Positions 22,752-35,922 of a stretch of 64,000 bases of DNA are shown piece after piece. Both the position numbers and the translations under genes were made by a program. The DNA is from Nymphaea colorata (Eukaryota; Streptophyta; Magnoliopsida; Nymphaeales; Nymphaeaceae). Below the pieces are notes generated by a model. The model searched no databases. It was not told where the DNA came from and saw only the letters and a list, made by a program, of their open reading frames with translations. The DNA is taken from positions 24,523,934 through 24,587,933 of the forward strand of contig NC_045138.2 of assembly GCF_008831285.2 (NCBI RefSeq), given 5' to 3'. How positions within the stretch are numbered: the first letter of the stretch is position 1; each line of letters begins with the position of its first letter.

Positions 22752-25700
22752 GAATGTTGCTAACTCGTTTTTAATTGGAATCAACACTGTATTTTCTTGT
22801 CCTGAAGTTATTCATCAGTTCATATCGTCTTTTCCATCTTCTCCTGATCCCTTTCTTCGTCGTGTTCTTATATATATCTATATCTTATGTTTTAATCTGT
22901 TTCTATCCTGGCGTTTATTTTATGAATTCTTGATAAATTCTTGGGCATTGCTTCTCTTTGCATCTGCAATGGAAAGAATAAAGGAGATGTCAGGCTTTTG
23001 AGATATAGATGTCCTCGAATATCTCGCACCAGGCAATCTTCGAATAAGTTAGTCGATAAAAGATAATACTGGAAAGTAGTTTTTGTAGCTGCATAAACTG
23101 AGAAAAGCCATATTATCAGCTTTTATATTTGCTGCGGTTCACATCGTCCTAGCGCAAACGGCATGGAAAGCGATGAGGGAGACGAGATTGTGGGTCATTC
23201 GAACTCGCGTAGTATGAACTTCTCGGAGCTCGTGTAGTGCGAAGAACATATGTACTTTCATGGAACTCTTTAAGCAGTAACAAATCCATAACTATAGCAT
23301 ATATCTTAGATATTGTAGGGTAAACGTTTGGATTACAACAGATAATGCCAAAGCAGAACTCTGTATACTTATTTTTGTGGAAGGAATCAGTTCAGGTGCA
23401 ATGTTGTGAACATCGGTTTCCGAAGACTCACCTGAAGTTCAGCTTGTTTGGCATGGGCTCTCTGATGTGCATGAGCCGTTAAGCAGATAAGCTTGAATCC
23501 CATGTACTCATCTGTTCCACTCGTTGTTCATCTGTTTGATCAACGGCCGTTGAACACTTTGTGTGAAACACAAGTTTTTGATGAAAGAAGAGATTGGAGA
23601 TGACTGCTACACCCACAAGGAATACTTTCCCCTTAAAGTTTGGATGACACAGTTCGAGCTTTTCCCTTCCTATTTCCTTCACTTCATTGCCGAGGATAAT
23701 TTTTGCATGAGGAAAACATATCTTAGCAATCAAACATGGCCGTAAGTTTAGTTGGGAGGAATTAAATATATGTTTTTCCCCCGAAAGAGTTGCTTAGAGG
23801 AGGAACGAACGACTTTAATTTCCAGTGCACCACTTGAGCACCCGATCTAACTAGTGCAGTTCGTCTCTGTTTCTCTCAACCAAATTCAAAGAGCAATCCC
23901 TATCATTTCTTGGCCGGAACGAGAGCAACTCATTAATCGAAGGCCTGCGGAGTTTCTGGCAGCCTTTGGTGGATCAAGTTACTCGATCGGTTTGAAACCT
24001 GAACGAATTTGAATTATGCTTATCAATTTTGGCGAAAAACCAATTCCAGTACCAATTGGGTTTGTATTTGATATGTAACTTTGGTCCCAAATCTTAATCT
24101 GTGTCTCAAATCACAGATACTTGATAAGAATAAAAAGGATTTGAGCCATGTTGCAAATACTAAAAGCTTAGAATTTAAAAGATTTGGGGTCTAGGAAAAG
24201 TTAAAGATATCTGGTCTGGTCCAAGATCCAATTAAGCTAGCCGGGAGTGACTCTGGATCTTGTTTACTACTGCGATTTGCTCCAAAGCACTAAAATGCTC
24301 TAATTCCTTTTTTAGCTCCATTTTCGCATAAATTTTAACCATGGTTTCTTTTTCTGAACAACATTACAAACACGAGCAACACCTTTAGGTGGAAATTTCA
24401 AGCGTTATCGAACTCCCCCATGTCATAGCTGGTCGGATTATAGGCCTGCAAAACGATATATTTTTAGTTAAGTTCGATACCTGTGAGTACTAATCGTTTT
24501 TGTATTAAGCGGTGAGATGCTTAAGTTGAATTGAAGGATACATCGCAGAGACATCTTTAAATATCTGTTATGTATATAAATACTCTTTCAAACATGAAAA
24601 TATGTAAAGAGTGCTCCCTTCAATTCTTTTTTTTGACTCTACCATTAGTACATCGTTGTCATCATTTATGTCGATGCCGCTTAAAACCTAGAAACAGAAG
24701 TTAAGTGGAGACCTTATATATATATATGTATATATAGTCTTCATAAACAAAGATATATATGGACACCATTATAGGAGAAGCAGCTATCGTGATATTGTTT
24801 GAGTCACCAAGTTGATGGATCGCGTTTGAATCTCATTGACATGTACATGCAGGTGGCTGGAAGCTTCGTTGGCTTTTCTTGGAAGCAACAGCTGAACGTG
24901 TTTCTTTCGAAGTATGGACTTTGTCTCCTCGGTGGTGGTGAGGGTCTCCCTCCTTGACTTACTCTGAAAAGGAAGACTCAGGATTCTACGGTTCCCGTTT
25001 GGCAACAGCCAACAGGCATAGAAAAAAGCATTGTGAAGTCCGCCTAATTATCTCCGAGAAGTTCGCCGAAATAGAGTGCCATCAAACAAATCCTTGTTCA
25101 CATGCTGCTCGTGATAAAATGAATTAAAAGATCAGTTGCGAACTTAGGATGAGAGAAGAAAGAAATTCTTATTTGAGTCGGTCAAGTTGCTCATCAGTTT
25201 CTTGTACCGAGGGTCTTGGAATTGGTTTTAGAGATTTTGAGTACCTGAAGCAAATCCTTTCCTCTTAAGTTGGGATAAGATTCTGTATCTATTAAACTGT
25301 AAGTTGGGATCTCTGCTTGTTTAATTATCCTTCATAGAATTGATGCAGTGTTTCATTTGTTAATACTAACACTAACACTAAAAGTTAGATCTATAGCCAG
25401 GATATGTTTTTTTTTTTTTTTTTTTTTAAAAAAAAGGATCGCAAAGTGTCTGCTTGGGACATGATTTTGAAGACATTTTGTCTCATTTTTTGTTTCAACA
25501 AAATAAAACATGAAATATAAATCGGATGTATATGTGTCTTGATTTTTACGTTGATTTCTGTACCACTTCAGGCAACGAGGTACGAAAAATAAGTACACGG
25601 AAGATGTTGATATTCTTGTGATTGACAACGCGTTGCCTAAGTGTGTCAAACACGCCTTTAAAGGTCTTAAATTCGAAGCTCTGTTGCAGTAAAGACCGAG

Positions 25701-27330
25701 CTGTTGTTAGCCATTAAAACTAATCGGATGTATTATTTCGCAAAGATGGTAGGTGAGTTATTGCTGGGCCATGACAGAATTAAAAATAGGAACTGCTATG
25801 TAAATTTCTATCTTAGCGTGACCATGACTTAAAAATCAATTCATTAATGCTATGTAAATTTTCTAACTGGAAAGTTCTCTCTTAGCATGACCTTGACTAT
25901 ACACAGGGGCGAAGCCAAGGGCCCCCCATAGGCCTGGCCCCACATCACATCAATTTTTTTTTTAAAATTTACATGTAAATTTTAAAAATTTTTACTTGTC
26001 CTATATAATAATTTTGAAAAATGATAGTTATGTCCGTGTCAAAATTTAGAAACATTAGTTCAGCTTTTCTCATGAAATTTTTTTATATCTGCCCCTGACT
26101 ATACATAGCCATATATTATATGCTTGTTGGCAAGTTAACAACTAAACAGGAAAAAAAAAGCCAATCACACCGACACACTCTCTCTTTACCAGAACATGAA
26201 GAATTAAGACACTGGATAATGTGTGAAACTTCCCTCTTAACTTCTATATATATATATATATAGTTTGGATCTTTTTGTTGACTTGGTATTTTTTTCACAA
26301 CCTCACCACCTACTCAGATGCAGTTAGACTTTTCAAATTATAAGATAAAAAATCACTAAACTGTATATAATTTTTTCCCTAGGAAGGACTAGATCCAGAC
26401 CTGGTTTCAATTTTGGTACCTTTGCATTGTAAACTAACTGGGTCTGAATTACCCATTGGTAGCTGACCCGCCACCAAAACTCAGAACCAAAAAGAAAAAA
26501 ACCGCAAATGAGTATCGTTTTTAATCTACTTCAAGGGGGAAAATAGAAGATGCGTAAGGAATCAAAACCTAACCAGCCAAGTACATAAGAATCAATCAAG
26601 AAATTGCTTGGAAACTTCTCCTTACGTTTTTAGAATGCTGCCTGTTGGCAGACTACAGCTACCATCTTCAATAAATAATATATATATATATATATATATT
26701 ATAATTTACATGAATTTTATGGGAGACTTTCTCTGAGTATATGCTTGGGTTATAAAGATTTTGATATTTTAAAACGAGAAAGTTGTCAATTTTCAAATAG
26801 TAGAAACACATATTTATGAGTTTGTGAAAAGTGGAAACCAAAAAGCCCCGAGAATCTTGGTCGATAGAGTTGTACATACTGCATATTATTCAAGAATATG
26901 AGTTTGAATTTTGAAAGGTACGTCATTCAGTTGTAGTAATCAAAATTTTTATGAACTGCGATGCTGATCTTTTGCCGACCAAATACTGTAGGTCTGTTTA
27001 TTATGGCAAGGCGGCTGGGAAGGCGCAGATCCCTTTAAATTTACAAACTAAAAGATAAAACTTACATAGATTAAAAAAACTAGATGCCTGTTCTAAAAGT
27101 TTTTAAGCATATGAATCTCCGATAAAATTTTGACAAAAGAACCGGAGATTGCATGCGCCGAAACTTGAAAGGGGAAGCATTGAGAAGAAGACTTTTCAGG
27201 CTGCGATCGCAGGGCTGCCTACATAACGTGGATGAAGGAGAGAGGGAAGGGGAACGAGCCTGAGTCTGCCCACTCTCTCTTCCTTGTTTCCCGATTCCTC
27301 CAGATCACGCGCTTCATCTCACCCACGGCC
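22752..27330. other. intergenic with one hAT MITE
   Basis: No gene is supported. The stretch holds a clear MITE at 25904-26097, an A/T homopolymer tract at about 25408-25436, and short TA runs at about 24716-24735, 26245-26262 and 26681-26699. The ORFs overlapping the T tract and TA runs have matching low-complexity protein and are not genes. The last 150 bases are GC-richer and lead into the helicase promoter. Confidence 0.5.
25904..26097. mobile_element. hAT-type MITE (194 bp) with perfect 8-bp TSD
   Basis: It begins CAGGGGCGAAGCCAAGG and ends in GCCCCTG, giving short terminal inverted repeats CAGGGGC/GCCCCTG. It is flanked on both sides by ACTATACA (25896-25903 and 26098-26105), an exact 8-bp duplication as produced by hAT transposases. 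The interior is AT-rich and non-coding. The intact duplication suggests a fairly recent insertion. Confidence 0.85.
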
Positions 27331-27336
27331 ACAACC

Positions 27337-27344
27337 TATTTAAG
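27337..27344 (+). promoter_or_regulatory. TATA box of SNF2/RING helicase gene
   Basis: TATTTAAG sits in GC-rich, CCCACC-containing promoter-like sequence, followed by a pyrimidine-rich leader. Transcription would start near 27370, giving a 5'UTR of about 310 bases before the ATG at 27685. Confidence 0.5.
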
Positions 27345-27671
27345 CCTCAAGACCGCCCACCCCCTTCGTTAGTTTCCTCCCCCTTCTCTCCTTTCTTACC
27401 CCGCGAACCACCCCTTTTCTTTTCTCACCACGCGCCCGCCCATTCGGAAAAGTCTTCGATTCATCTCTCTTTCCTCTTTTCTTTCTTCTTCTTTTGCTTC
27501 TTTTCGCCTGGTTGGGGGGTTTCGGTTCGACTGGCGGCGATTCTTCGTTGCTAAGGCGTTGGCGATCCTTATCCTTCGGTTTGCCAATTCTTGTTGATTG
27601 CGGGTCTCCACCCTCTGAAAATCTTTGCATCGGGCGTTGTTGACGTTGTTGATTGCCTTCGAGGCTTTTTC

Positions 27672-27764
27672 ATGGTGTTTGACGATGTTGGTGTCCGACG
27701 GGCCGAGCAATTTCAACTTTTGGGGGGAAGCCGCCGCCTTTCTCGGCGGCGATCAGTTGGATGA
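27672..27764 (+). other. overlapping upstream ORF in helicase leader
   Basis: The first ATG of the predicted mRNA is at 27672, 13 bases before the helicase ATG and out of frame. It encodes 30 codons and stops at 27762-27764, inside exon 1. Its context (T at -3, G at +4) is weaker at -3 than the main ATG (A at -3, T at +4), so leaky scanning could let ribosomes reach the main start. It may lower translation. Confidence 0.5.
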
Positions 27765-30700
27765 TTCGGACGACTACTCAATCAGTGTTGAAAGATTCTA
27801 TGACATATTAAACGAAAATCAGTCGCAAAATTCCTCTAAGGTATGTGCTCTCTCTCTCTCTCTCTCGGACTGTTGAATTGCTTGTTCTTTTCTCGGATTC
27901 CATCAGTTATTCAGTTGGCTTCTTTGCCATCGAGGGAGCTGCTCCTCATCCGTTTGTTTGGTCTGAGAGGAAAATTCGACTGTTCTTTGTTTTGTATTAC
28001 AAGATTTTCATGCGGTTCCATCCGTTTCTCCCTCTGTGTATGGAAAGAATTGCGTCCCGCGATCGTGCTATTTAAAATTCTACGGTGGCCTTATTATGGG
28101 TTCACGTGGAGTCACTATTGTCGCAATTGATCATTAATTGCCAGATCAGGAATAACAAACATCTTCAGTTATCATGCCCTTGGCATACTCGGGGCGTTCG
28201 GACGATTACTGGGTCACGATACTTGAAAGAGTGAAAACAAGATTAACATTTTTTTTATCCTTTCATAACGATGGTTGGCATCTTAGTCTCCCCTTAGCTA
28301 CTTGCATATTATCTAGGTTTGCATGTGTTTCTTGATTCTTGGAGTAGAGATTTTGGGGCACGATATTCTTTGTTGCAGCACGGTGGGTGGATTAGGAAAG
28401 CGATCGTTTGCGCTTGATGGAGATCAGTCTTGTATGAACAGTAGGAACCTTGCTGCCGCCGGTAATTATTACGTTAAGCTAGCTACTGTTAGATCTGGTA
28501 TGGAGTTGGTAAATCTATTCATTTGCGTAGAAGATGAATTGCTTTCTCATGTATGAACAAGTTAAGGTCAAGCACGGATTCCATTTCATCGTTCATCTTT
28601 GATGGGGAAATACGTCATAGTAAAATGACCTTCATGGGATTTCCATGGAACGCCGTTCCTGCTAGCCTTTATTAATCAAATCTCTCTCTCTCTCTCTCTC
28701 ACCCACACACCCACACACCCACACCCACACCCACACACCCACACACACCCCCACACCCACACCCACACCCACACACACCCACACACACCCACACTCGCCC
28801 CACCCACACACCCACACACACACGCGCCCCACCCACACACATACATAGGGACAAAAATATGGGACGGAAGATGTATTTGTGTCTGTACCAAGAAAATCAG
28901 AATTGAGTTGGATTACTAGGTTCCTCTTCATAGTGCAGGACCGTAACATGTATTAGTTTTTGGGTAAGTGAGTGCCATCTTACCAAACAGTTACATATGC
29001 TTGGCTGTCTTTTCTAGAATCTAAGTTTTATTGTTTTTTGGTTGATAACAGGGTAATGTAGATGTTTCATCAATGAAAAGTGGATTTCTCATTCCAGAAT
29101 TTCCTGAGATCCCCTCTGATTCTAAACATGGTAATAAAGTTGACTCATATAGATATTCCTTTTTCTTACAATTTATTTTGTATTTTTTTCCTTCATGTGA
29201 AGGATGAACTGGTGAAGCTAGCGATTTGTTTACAGATTTAGATTTTTGTAAGCTCTTCCAATGGTAGTGGATTTGTACTTATATTTGCCAAAGTGGAATT
29301 AATTTTCAGGGGAATCCCAGCATCCTTGGTCACTTCCATTTGAAGCTAGTCAACCTGGATTTAATCCATTGTCTTCTGCAAACAACTTGGAGTTCCCAAT
29401 TCTTAGAGGTAACAATGGAGTGGACAACTCCTTGTTGTCTCTGGAAAATAATGATGGAGCTTCTGATGCACACATTGATCCAATGAATGAAGGAATACTG
29501 AATGGAACATTAGACACTGATGGGAAACATGTAGACTCTCTTGTGTCTTTGGATAGCTTTGGTGGGTTTGCTGATGCATACACTGATCAAATATGTGATG
29601 AGGATATGCTGAATAAACCCCAGCAGGTGGATTTGAAGCCTCTAGTCAACCATGATGCTGGAAATTCCTACTCTGATTGGTTATCTCTCTCTCCTTTTGA
29701 GCAAGGCATGTTTGTTAAAAGTACAATAGAGACACCTGTTCTTCCTGGTCCAACTCAAGGTGTTGATAATCGTTGGGCAAATGAGTTGCTAGGTCATGTT
29801 GGTAGTTCCAATTTGGATGTAGAAGACATAGACTTATTGTCGGATTCTGCTTGTGTCGTGGACCTTACTCTTTCAGATAGTGATGATGAGGTTTTGTTGG
29901 AAAATATGAAAAATGGGTTGCCATTCCACATGGGGGCTGAACAAGTTGCCGGAGGCATGACTTGCAATTTGATTTCTCAAGATTTTCAGCACAATAGATG
30001 TATGGATGGTGAAATTTCTTACATAATAACACTTTTTTTTGTTTTGTTTTGGCTTCCTCATTTCATTTGATACATTATGGGATGTGTTTAATCAACTGCA
30101 GGTTCACCCACTGAACATCAATCCATTTCCATGAAGAAAGAATCTGTGTTTTTCAATAGTGAAAATGTAAGTGCAGGAATTCATCATTAACCCATTTTTT
30201 CTTATTAAGCAAAGAAGTGTTTGGAAGAAATTTGTTGTGTCTATTTCAACGGTGAAGACCAATCTGGTGGTTATACATCACTTAGAAGAAACCTTTGCTA
30301 GTCTAACTCTGAATCTTTGCTAATCTGAATTCTAAAATTACGTTTCACCACTTAGCTATCATCATGAAGTTGAAGCACAAATCTGTTTAACTATATTGCA
30401 GGTTTCTTCTATGAGTAGACAAAAATCTAGTGCTGATGTGGTACCTTTTGTTCAAGAATCATCAGAAATCTTTTCTGCTCATGCCTTTCAGAATCTTCAA
30501 CTATCAAGCACTAGTAAGACTATCTCATAAGTTCATAGATAAAATGGTTTTCAGCATGTTAACTTTCACACTATCATTCAGTTCTTTTGACAACTGAATC
30601 ATACAGATTTTCCTGGAAGCTTTTCAAATGATGCTGATGTCTATATTGTTGAAGATATAAGTGTTCGAGGACATCCACCTCTCATGACTATGCAGAACAA

Positions 30701-33700
30701 GGTCCCTACCTCTTCACAACCTCCTATTTTTGGTGACTCATTCCATCGTGTTGGGCCTGGGGAGGAAAGAGGGAGAACATATGATGAAAGATTGACTTAC
30801 AGGCTAGCTTTACAGGTATCCACAGCCTTCCTTTCTCACGCACACATGATAATTTTATTAGGTTGGCAATGCTGTTGTAGAAATCTTAAGTTATGTTTTC
30901 TTTTGAAGGTGTATCATCATAATATTTCTACGAGTACTCTGGATATTTGTCCTGTGTTCTGTTGGGATCATCGTGTGCTGATATCCATGCACGTATATAC
31001 ATGTGAACATTTTATTTTGGCATTCAAAATCTTTTACATTTTGTGATACTGATCTTTCTTTTTGCGTCCTTTGGTGATCTTTATTCTGGAAACTGTAACT
31101 GTCGTATGCTTCAAATTGTTTATCTTCAATGTTATTGCTTAATGCTCACCTGATGTTATAATGCCAAATTTTATTTGTTTGAACTTGTTGAATAGGATGT
31201 TACTTGCCATTCTTTGACTTGCAAAACGCAATTTGTCAACCTGGCAGTGCATGCTTCTGCTTCCAGGCTAGTGTTGGTTTCAATCTGTTGTTTTAGTTTA
31301 GCTAGTTATTGAGTTGCATTACTAGTTGGTTGAGGTATTCTTAATGAAACGAAAATAAAACCCTAAAAGGGGATTTAGCTCTCACTGTTTTGTACCTTTG
31401 TTCTGTTGCTTGGTTTCAGAATAATTTGGAACTCGCTTGAGCCTCTTCATGTTTAACTTAATCTGGAGATCTGGAGAGAATGATTTCTTGTTTATGGAAT
31501 TGTCTGTCTTTCTGTGTCTAAGAACAGTAGTTTATAGCAGAACCTAACATTTATGTAATTATGTTTATCCACCCTGTTGGCAACTAGTCACAAAGGCTAC
31601 CCTCTTAATGCTACAAGTTGATTTATATCTCTGCCATCAGTTTCACCTCCTTGGTTGTAAAACTGGATAAACTTTATATAAGTTGTTTAGGCTTGTTGCA
31701 GGATCTATCTCAGCCAAGAAAAGAAGTCAGCCCTCCAGATGGAGTTTTGGCAGTGCCCCTTTTGAGGCACCAGGTGAGTTATTAAATCTATACCATAGAA
31801 GGCCTTGCACTATGTTTTTTCTGCATAGTGTTGATTAAGTGATATAAATGTTTTCTAATACAGCGTATCGCCTTGTCATGGATGTTGCAAAAAGAAACTG
31901 CTACTCTGCATTGTTCTGGTGGCATTCTTGCAGATGACCAGGTAAAATATTCTGTGGTGTGGGGTTCTCTTGACCTTCATATTTCACAGCCCTTAAGTTA
32001 TGGGTTATGTATTTAGCTCTCTTTTCTTGTGGCCGGGCTTTTTGACAGGGACTTGGCAAAACGGTATCAATGATTGCTCTCATACTAATGGAAAAGTCTC
32101 CATCTTTGAAGACAAGTTCTGAAAAAACGGTTGATGTTAAACCTGAGCCGCTTGATCTTGATGAAGATGATGGAACTATGGGACCTGGGGAACTGAAGCA
32201 AACTGGAAATTCTGAGTGTAGCATAGGTACCAAATCTTTTGGAAGTGAAAGCACTACCTCAACATGTAAGAGGAGGCCTGCAGCTGGAACACTGGTCGTA
32301 TGTCCAACTAGTGTCCTTCGGCAGTGGGCAGAAGAACTTCAAAATAAAGTTTCTGCTAAGGCTAAGCTTTCAGTTCTTGTTTACCATGGAAGCAATAGAA
32401 CAAGAGATCCGGATGAGCTTGCCAAGTATGATGTGGTGCTGACCACATATTCAATTGTAAGCATGGAAGTTCCAAAACAACCACTTGTTGATCAAGATGA
32501 TGAAAAAAGGAATGATGAATCCGAAGGATTGACTTCGGATTCTTTTAGTGGCAAAAAAAGGAAACATTACCAGAATGATAAGAAGAACAGTAAGAAGAAC
32601 AAGAAAGTAGCTGAAAATTCAGAGCCTTTTGCTCGTCCACTAGCAAGAGTTGGATGGTTTAGGGTAATTCTTGATGAAGCTCAAAGCATAAAAAATCACA
32701 GAACTCAAGTTGCTCGAGCTTGTTGGGGTCTTCGAGCAAAAAGAAGATGGTGCTTGTCAGGGACGCCTATCCAGAATGCAATTGATGATCTGTATAGTTA
32801 TTTTCGGTTCCTTAGATACGACCCATATGCTGTCTACAAGTCCTTTTGCACTACAATTAAGAACCCAATTAGTAGGTCCCCAACTACTGGATACAAGAAG
32901 CTACAAGCGGTATTGCAAACAATTATGCTTCGTCGTACTAAAGGTGGGTTGTTGGTCTTATTGTGCAAATTTATTGCGTGTTTTTTATTTTCTCTTATTT
33001 CAATATGTTAATCTGTATGTGTTTTCTAAACATATAAATTCATTTTTTTCCTTTTCCTTTTAACATTCATTTGGTTGTGGCTATTTTTTTGTTTTCTTCC
33101 TGGCTATCCATGCATTTGATACTTTTTTAGCTAATGGAGCCGGCAAATCTCCTAACAAGCTAAGTACTGAACAAATTTTTACATACGATCAGGTTTGGGA
33201 ACTGATGCAAAGAACTGATGAATATCTTATTGTCAGAGGAATTCAGAATGTAAGCTAAGGGGGCCTTCATTGAAAGAGTTGGAAAAAATATAAAACATGT
33301 TTAGAGTCCTGGGATGCTGTACACTCTCTAAGACTGGCTCAGTTGCACCCATTCACTTGAATTATAATGACCTCAGTAAATAGACAGTGGGTCATGGCCT
33401 GTTATAGTAGAGGACTTTGTGCATATAAGGTTGCCATTGTCAGAAGAATCATGACTTAGCATCATAGTGTGCTCCATATCTGCACAGGGTTGTATAAACT
33501 ATAAAGGTAGGATGTCTAGTTGGGATTTAAAGTGTTTATCTATGGGTACCTACAGGTAGTAAAATTTTGGTCATTATCGTGATGACCTGGCAGAAATATT
33601 AGCAAATCAGAGGTATGAGTTTCATGTTGTCAACCTATGAATCTTCACTGTGACATCTAGATGTTAGATGTATACCTGTCTGGCTGTCTCTAAGTAGATG

Positions 33701-35872
33701 GTGGTTCCACTCGTGTAGGCTGGTGCAGGACATAGATAAACCACCTAGAGCTAACTAACTTCAGAGTTCCAATGACCATTAAGGACATTTCTCCAAGATG
33801 GGCTCACAACATATAATAAGTCAATACTGACAAGAGTTATTGGCAAAGATCAAGGGGAAAAGGTTAAGACCTTGTATTCTATGATTGAGGAGATCATGGG
33901 AATAGATCCTATAACTGATACAAAAGCAGCACTTCATCCAAGATGTGGAAGTGCGCCTTGCATGTCTACACTACTGACTTGAGAACAGGAGCCCTTCCAT
34001 TACTGAAGGCTTGATTTCATGTGTTAATTAAAAAAAAATGCCTTGATCTGAACACTTAGGATAACTAGAGGAGTAGGGAAAACACATTAAATGATAAAAT
34101 ACTCTGTTCATTGAACCACATCCCCCTGGGTGGAACTTCGCTTTGGTTGGGACATTTGTTTTAGTCCGGATAAGTGATTTTATCTTAACATTTCTCATTA
34201 ACATTATTGTAGCTCATTGACAAATGTGCACCCTGAAATGCATAGGGGCAGTTAAGTTTTGTTTGGGAGCAAATATTGGAACTAGTTTGTATTATATGCA
34301 TGAGGATGTCTTGCATAATGTTATGACATTGCTGGTTAGAATTGTCTGAACTCTGAATGTTAGGATCTAGCAACTTCTAGTCCTTCAGACACAAAGGCAG
34401 ACGTCAACTTTCTGCTATGCATGCATTTCTCGTTGTACTACCTGTGTTTGCATTCTGGTACTGGTGTCACTGACCTATAAGTGGTATGCTATATCTCTGA
34501 TCCATCTTGTTTGATGTTGAAGTGATTCATCAGCTGCAGAATAAGAGCTGGTCCAAATGGGTGATTTTGGAAATTGGTTGTGTTACGTAACATGTCAATT
34601 TTGATGTCCCCTACTTGTTGATTCTCTATGTTGTTTTTTGACATGTTTGTGTACAGATGTGCTCCCTTATCTGGTTATATTGCAGCAATGTGTTTTCTGT
34701 TTCTGAGTGGCCTTATTATTATATATATCTAAATATTTGTTATTATATTGGTCTAGGAACAATTATTGACGGTGAACCTATTATTAAACTGCCTCCAAAG
34801 TCCATATCACTAAAGAAGGTGGATTTTTCAATGGACGAACGAGACTTTTATTCTAGGCTAGAGGCCGACTCTCGTGAACAATTTAAGGTATTTCTTTTGT
34901 TTATTTTTGGTATATAAGGATAGGCTTTGAGATTATCTGTTAATTTGTTTTCATCTTCTTTTGCATGAATCATTGGAAGCTTACTAGAAGCTGCACTGCC
35001 AGTGATATCCTCTGCCTTGTCACTGATTATTCTTACTTAGTGAACCTTCTTGAGTTTATTATATTAGATTATCTGAGATCGAACTCATCCAGTCTATGAC
35101 TTGTGTATTATACATCATATGTCGGACCCGATCTAATACATGATGAATCACTTTCTCTTAATTTGAATTAGCTGCCGCGTGTTCAGTGAATAGTCCTTAC
35201 CATGAGTTTAGTGAAAATTCTAAGCTAGAGTAGTTCTTAACCTGCTATCTCTGTATAGTAAGTAACTATTTTGGAGGTAAGTTCTGGGCTTGGTATGTGC
35301 TTTTTCCCTAGGAAATTATGAATCCTTGTTTTCCTGTATTATTGGAAGTTTTTTGAACTTCTGCTGATTCTGTTTGTTCATTATGATATTTAAGATATTT
35401 AAACTTTTGTTTTTTTCTTCTGATGCTTGCTGGCTCATCCTGTACAATTGCTCTGTTTTTCATTTTATTGTTTTGATCTAGAACCTCTTTTTTGATAGCT
35501 GTGTGATTCTCCTTTATTATACTTTCAGGTTTATGCTGATGCTGGGACAGTGAAACAAAATTATGTGAACATTTTATTAATGCTTTTGCGACTTCGACAA
35601 GCTTGCGATCATCCTAAACTTGTGAAAGGATTTGATTCTGCTGCTGTGCAGCGGTTTTCTCTAGAATCTGCGAAAAAACTTCCTAGAGAAAAGCAGGAAG
35701 AACTGCTGAACAATTTGGAAGCTTGTTTGTCACTCTGTGGTATCTGCAATGTATGGATTTCCATCTGTTTTCTGTTCTTTGCCCAATTAAACCTTTCTTA
35801 TTAAGTTCTAGGATGATCTTTGTTTTTTTCAGTGTCCATTTTTTTTTGTTTTTGTAAAATCTTATGGCACAG

Positions 35873-35922
<50 letters not shown>

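Noticed and set aside
28662-28949. 95- and 71-residue minus-strand ORFs rich in Val-Gly-Cys-Trp
   Set aside because: Translation of the CCCACA microsatellite in helicase intron 1.
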